A stretch of 49,785 nucleotides of DNA, from contig JARKOQ010000123.1 of NCBI GenBank assembly GCA_029976005.1, forward strand, positions 1 to 49,785. The letters are read 5' to 3'. The notes beneath the pieces are model-generated. The model saw only the letters and a list, made by a program, of their open reading frames with translations, was not told the DNA's origin and made no database searches. Positions 47,784 through 49,785 of the stretch are shown here, in pieces. The position numbers were made by a program, and so were the translations under genes. Position 1 is the stretch's first letter; each line of letters opens with the position of its first letter. The DNA is from Aggregatilineales bacterium. GTDB taxonomy: Bacteria > Chloroflexota > Anaerolineae > Aggregatilineales > Ch27.

Positions 47784-47901
47784 AAGATGGCTGGATCGAC
47801 TGAAACTTCCCCTGAAAGACCATGTCGACCGCCGGTATCAGTCCATTCGTCCGTTTTGTCCCTTGCCTCATTTTCCCCTGCCCAGGCGCGCCGGGAAGCG
47901 G

Positions 47902-47907
47902 TATACT
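47902..47907 (+). promoter_or_regulatory. -10 box TATACT of ychF
   Basis: TATACT lies 43 bases before the ychF ATG. No strong -35 was found. Confidence 0.4.
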
Positions 47908-47950
47908 GACTCCGGTATTCGACACCCATTGAACGAGGCGAAAAAGCACC

Positions 47951-49027
47951 ATGCGCTTAGGCATCATCGGCCTGCCGCAGTGCGGCAAGACCACGATTTT
48001 CAACGCCCTGACCGGCCAGAATCTGCCCACCGGCTTTGGCGGCTCCGGCCAGCTCGAAGTCCATACCGCCGTCGTCAACGTGCCCGACGAGCGCGTGGAT
48101 ATCCTCAGCCGGATGTTCAAGCCCCAGAAGACGATCTACGCCACCGTGACCTACAAGGACATCGGCGGGCTGGACAGCGGCGTCGGCGAGGGCGGGCTGA
48201 GCGGCGCGCTGCGCAACGAGCTTCAGCAGGTGGACGGCTTTGTCCACGTGGTGCGCGCCTTCCAGGATGAGAGCGTGGCCCATCCTCAGGGCAGCGTCGA
48301 TCCCCAGCGCGACCTGGAGCTGCTGGAGAGCGAATTCCTGCTGCTCGACCAGATCACGGTCGAGCGGCGGCTGGAACGGCTCAAGGACGAATGGGGCAAG
48401 AAGCCGGAATTCCGCCGCGCCAACGAGCTTGAGACGGAGCTGATGCAGCGCCTGCTGGTCCAGCTTGAGGCGGAAAAACCGCTGCGCGGCCTCGACCTGA
48501 CCGAGGACGAGCTGAAGCTGATTCGCGGCTACGGGCTGATGTCCCTCAAGCCGATGCTGGTCGTGCTCAACACCGGGGAAGACGCCCCCGCGCCGGAAAC
48601 TCTGGTAACCTACAGCCAGCCGCGCACGGAGCTGGTTTGCCTGCGCGGGGCGATCGAGGCCGAGATCGCCCAGCTCGACCCGGCCGACCGGGCCGACTTC
48701 CTGGCCGAATACGGCATCGACGAGGCCGGGGCGCAGCGCGTGATCCGGCTCAGCTACGGCCTGTTGAGCATCCAATCCTTCTTCACGGTGGGCGAGGACG
48801 AGGTACGCGCCTGGAGCATGCCGATCGGCGGCAGCGCGGTCGACGCGGCGGGCGTGATCCACACCGACCTGGCGCGTGGCTTCATCCGGGCCGAGGTCAC
48901 GGCCTACGCCGACCTGATCGCCCTGGGCGATATGAAGGCGGTCAAGACGGCCGGCAAGGGCCGCCTGGAAGGCAAGACCTACGTCGTCCAGGACGGCGAC
49001 ATCATCTCGATCCGGTTCAATATCTAG
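47951..49027 (+). CDS. ychF: YchF/OLA1-type P-loop ATPase
   Basis: This 358-residue OBG-family protein binds ribosomes and prefers ATP over GTP. It has P-loop 'GIIGLPQCGKTTIFNAL', a G3-like 'TYKDIGGLDSG' (Asp-X-X-Gly) and the altered specificity loop 'LVVLNTGED' in place of NKXD. A coiled-coil hairpin (about 135-190) follows the usual place. The C-terminal TGS domain (about 275-358) ends 'KTYVVQDGDIISIRFN', the family signature. A weak GAGG lies about 14 bases before the ATG. It stands alone after a probable -10 box at 47902. Confidence 0.96.
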   Translation: MRLGIIGLPQCGKTTIFNALTGQNLPTGFGGSGQLEVHTAVVNVPDERVDILSRMFKPQKTIYATVTYKDIGGLDSGVGEGGLSGALRNELQQVDGFVHVVRAFQDESVAHPQGSVDPQRDLELLESEFLLLDQITVERRLERLKDEWGKKPEFRRANELETELMQRLLVQLEAEKPLRGLDLTEDELKLIRGYGLMSLKPMLVVLNTGEDAPAPETLVTYSQPRTELVCLRGAIEAEIAQLDPADRADFLAEYGIDEAGAQRVIRLSYGLLSIQSFFTVGEDEVRAWSMPIGGSAVDAAGVIHTDLARGFIRAEVTAYADLIALGDMKAVKTAGKGRLEGKTYVVQDGDIISIRFNI

Positions 49028-49046
49028 CGCAACCGCCGGTTGTGCC

Positions 49047-49082
49047 GAGGCCAGAGGCCGGAGGCCAAGAGGCCAGAGAAAA
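49047..49082. repeat. Heptad repeat block, GAGGCCA type, five units
   Basis: Units GAGGCCA, GAGGCCG, GAGGCCA, (one extra A), GAGGCCA and GAGAAAA. It begins 20 bases after the ychF stop. Confidence 0.7.
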
Positions 49083-49209
49083 GCAGCGAAATGTAAAGGG
49101 GTGGGGTGGGTGACGCGGAATGTCATTGCCCCGCCCTTTTTGCTGGCGGTGGAGGCGATCCGTCGCTACTATTCTGGGGACGCAGATCGCCGCCGGAAGG
49201 AGCCGCCCC

Positions 49210-49530
49210 ATGCCCGATCAGCCCCGCGTGACGCCCTGGATCGAATCCGAGCCGCCGACCGAGCTGGCCCTGCTGCGCCGCTACGAGGCCGAGGGCCTGC
49301 ATCCCTACGCCTGGTCAAACGACCCCGGCGACGTCTACGCCGCCCATACCCATGCCGATCACAAGGTGCTGTACTGCCTGCGCGGCTCGATCACGTTGAC
49401 CCTGCCCGATACCGGCCAACAGATCACGCTCAATCCCGGCGACCGGCTCGACCTGCCGCCCGGTGTGCTCCATGCGGCCACGGTCGGCCCGCGCGGGGTG
49501 GTCTGCCTGGAGGCGTACCGGCGGGGGTAG
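49210..49530 (+). CDS. Single-domain cupin protein
   Basis: This 106-residue beta-barrel protein carries cupin motif 1 'HTHADHKVLYCLRGSITLTL', of which the His-X-His-X(3)-Lys-like part binds metal, and motif 2 'LNPGDRLDLPPGVLHAATV'. Such proteins are small metal-dependent isomerases, dioxygenases or sugar binders; nothing here tells which. AGGAG 7 bases before the ATG at 49210 fixes the start. A TACTAT box at 49167-49172 could be its -10. The GH1 gene follows after a heptad-rich spacer. Confidence 0.88.
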   Translation: MPDQPRVTPWIESEPPTELALLRRYEAEGLHPYAWSNDPGDVYAAHTHADHKVLYCLRGSITLTLPDTGQQITLNPGDRLDLPPGVLHAATVGPRGVVCLEAYRRG

Positions 49531-49532
49531 GG

Positions 49533-49618
49533 GAGGCCAGGAGGCCGCGCAGCTTCGCTGCGCCGAGGCCAGAGACCAGAGAAAAGCACTTCTCGCTGAG
49601 CGCTGAACGCTGATTGCT
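49533..49618. repeat. Composite heptad element: GAGGCCA units, hairpin, GCTGNNN units
   Basis: GAGGCCA units (49533, 49565, GAGACCA 49572, GAGAAAA 49579) flank a GCGCAGC-TTC-GCTGCGC hairpin (about 49547-49563). A second run has NCTNNNN units at 49588, 49595, 49602, 49609 and 49616, each 7 bases apart. Two heptad types thus meet in one spacer. Confidence 0.65.
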
Positions 49619-49648
49619 TCCTTCTTCATCCACTAAGGACTCGCACCC

Positions 49649-49785
49649 ATGTCCAACGAACTGAACGTGTCTCTGACCTTTCCGGAGGGCTTCCTGTGGG
49701 GCACGGCGACCGCGTCCCACCAGGTCGAGGGCGGCAATCACAACTCGTGGACGGTCTGGGAGGATGCCGGACACGTCTTCCAGAA
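49649..49785 (+). CDS. GH1 beta-glucosidase, N-terminal part (3' end outside window)
   Basis: The first 45 residues are visible: 'FPEGFLWGTATASHQVEGG' and 'NSWTVWEDAGHVF'. This is the opening of glycoside hydrolase family 1, which removes beta-linked glucose or related sugars. The Gln of 'SHQVEG' is a known sugar-binding position. The two catalytic Glu residues (NEP and ENG motifs) lie beyond the window. AAGGA about 9 bases upstream supports the ATG. There is no signal peptide, so it is probably cytoplasmic. Confidence 0.92.
   Translation, partial: MSNELNVSLTFPEGFLWGTATASHQVEGGNHNSWTVWEDAGHVFQ

Overview
The window is 49.8 kb of high-G+C bacterial chromosome. The lipoproteins with Cys lipoboxes, the crowd of large multi-GAF/PAS histidine kinases, the 205-residue EF-Ts, the rpsB-tsf-pyrH order and the general protein style suggest a Chloroflexota bacterium, probably Anaerolineae-like. 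That placement is inference from protein style, not from a marker-gene search. No rRNA, tRNA, CRISPR array, transposase or prophage gene was seen.

Layout. 1-7 kb: the end of a NUDIX hydrolase, a GT-C-like membrane protein, a LysM lipoprotein, a GAF protein, a GT4 glycosyltransferase, a CBS-domain protein and a solo MNT nucleotidyltransferase. 7-15.5 kb: two giant membrane histidine kinases in tandem (1135 and 1628 aa). 15.7-19.4 kb: a monothiol glutaredoxin-like protein, a membrane N-acetylmuramoyl-L-alanine amidase, a PflX-type radical SAM protein and a HEAT-repeat protein. 19.5-23.9 kb: the housekeeping block rpsB, tsf, pyrH, a CoaE-like fusion protein and a small membrane protein. 23.9-28.7 kb: a membrane TIR protein, an AEC-family transporter, a GT2 glycosyltransferase and rsgA. 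28.7-35 kb: a signalling operon (PAS/GAF kinase, Rcp1-like response regulator, REC-PAS kinase) that runs into rsgA. 35-44 kb: a LolA-like protein, a DsbA-cyclophilin fusion lipoprotein, an alpha/beta hydrolase, a DinB-like protein, a TolB-like beta-propeller and a large FAD/Fe-S oxidoreductase. 43.8-49.8 kb: a compositionally foreign DUF3800 gene, an aldo/keto reductase, a NAGPA-like phosphodiester glycosidase, a GlsB/YeaQ-type protein, a frameshifted MNT gene, ychF, a cupin and the start of a GH1 beta-glucosidase.

How the genes work together. Two themes stand out: signal input (four histidine kinases, one stand-alone response regulator, one receiver-kinase, a GAF protein, a TIR receptor-like protein) and envelope biology (lipoproteins, amidase, folding catalyst, glycosyltransferases). 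The translation genes (rpsB, tsf, rsgA, ychF) are scattered among them.

The most unusual structure lies between genes. Ten intergenic sites carry a short block of about five degenerate heptamers in strict 7-base register, each block with a different consensus word (ACTGNNN, GCTGNNN, YGGYNNN, GAGGCCA and others). Four further sites carry long imperfect palindromes whose arms are built from roughly 9-base words. A third family of about 40 bp occurs three times. Together these look like a system of small dispersed repeats in this genome. Other notable items are a TIR-TM-beta-sandwich protein shaped like an inverted Toll-like receptor, a CoaE-like kinase with an altered active site fused to a GNAT-like domain, and several -10 boxes placed 7-11 bases before an ATG, which implies leaderless starts.
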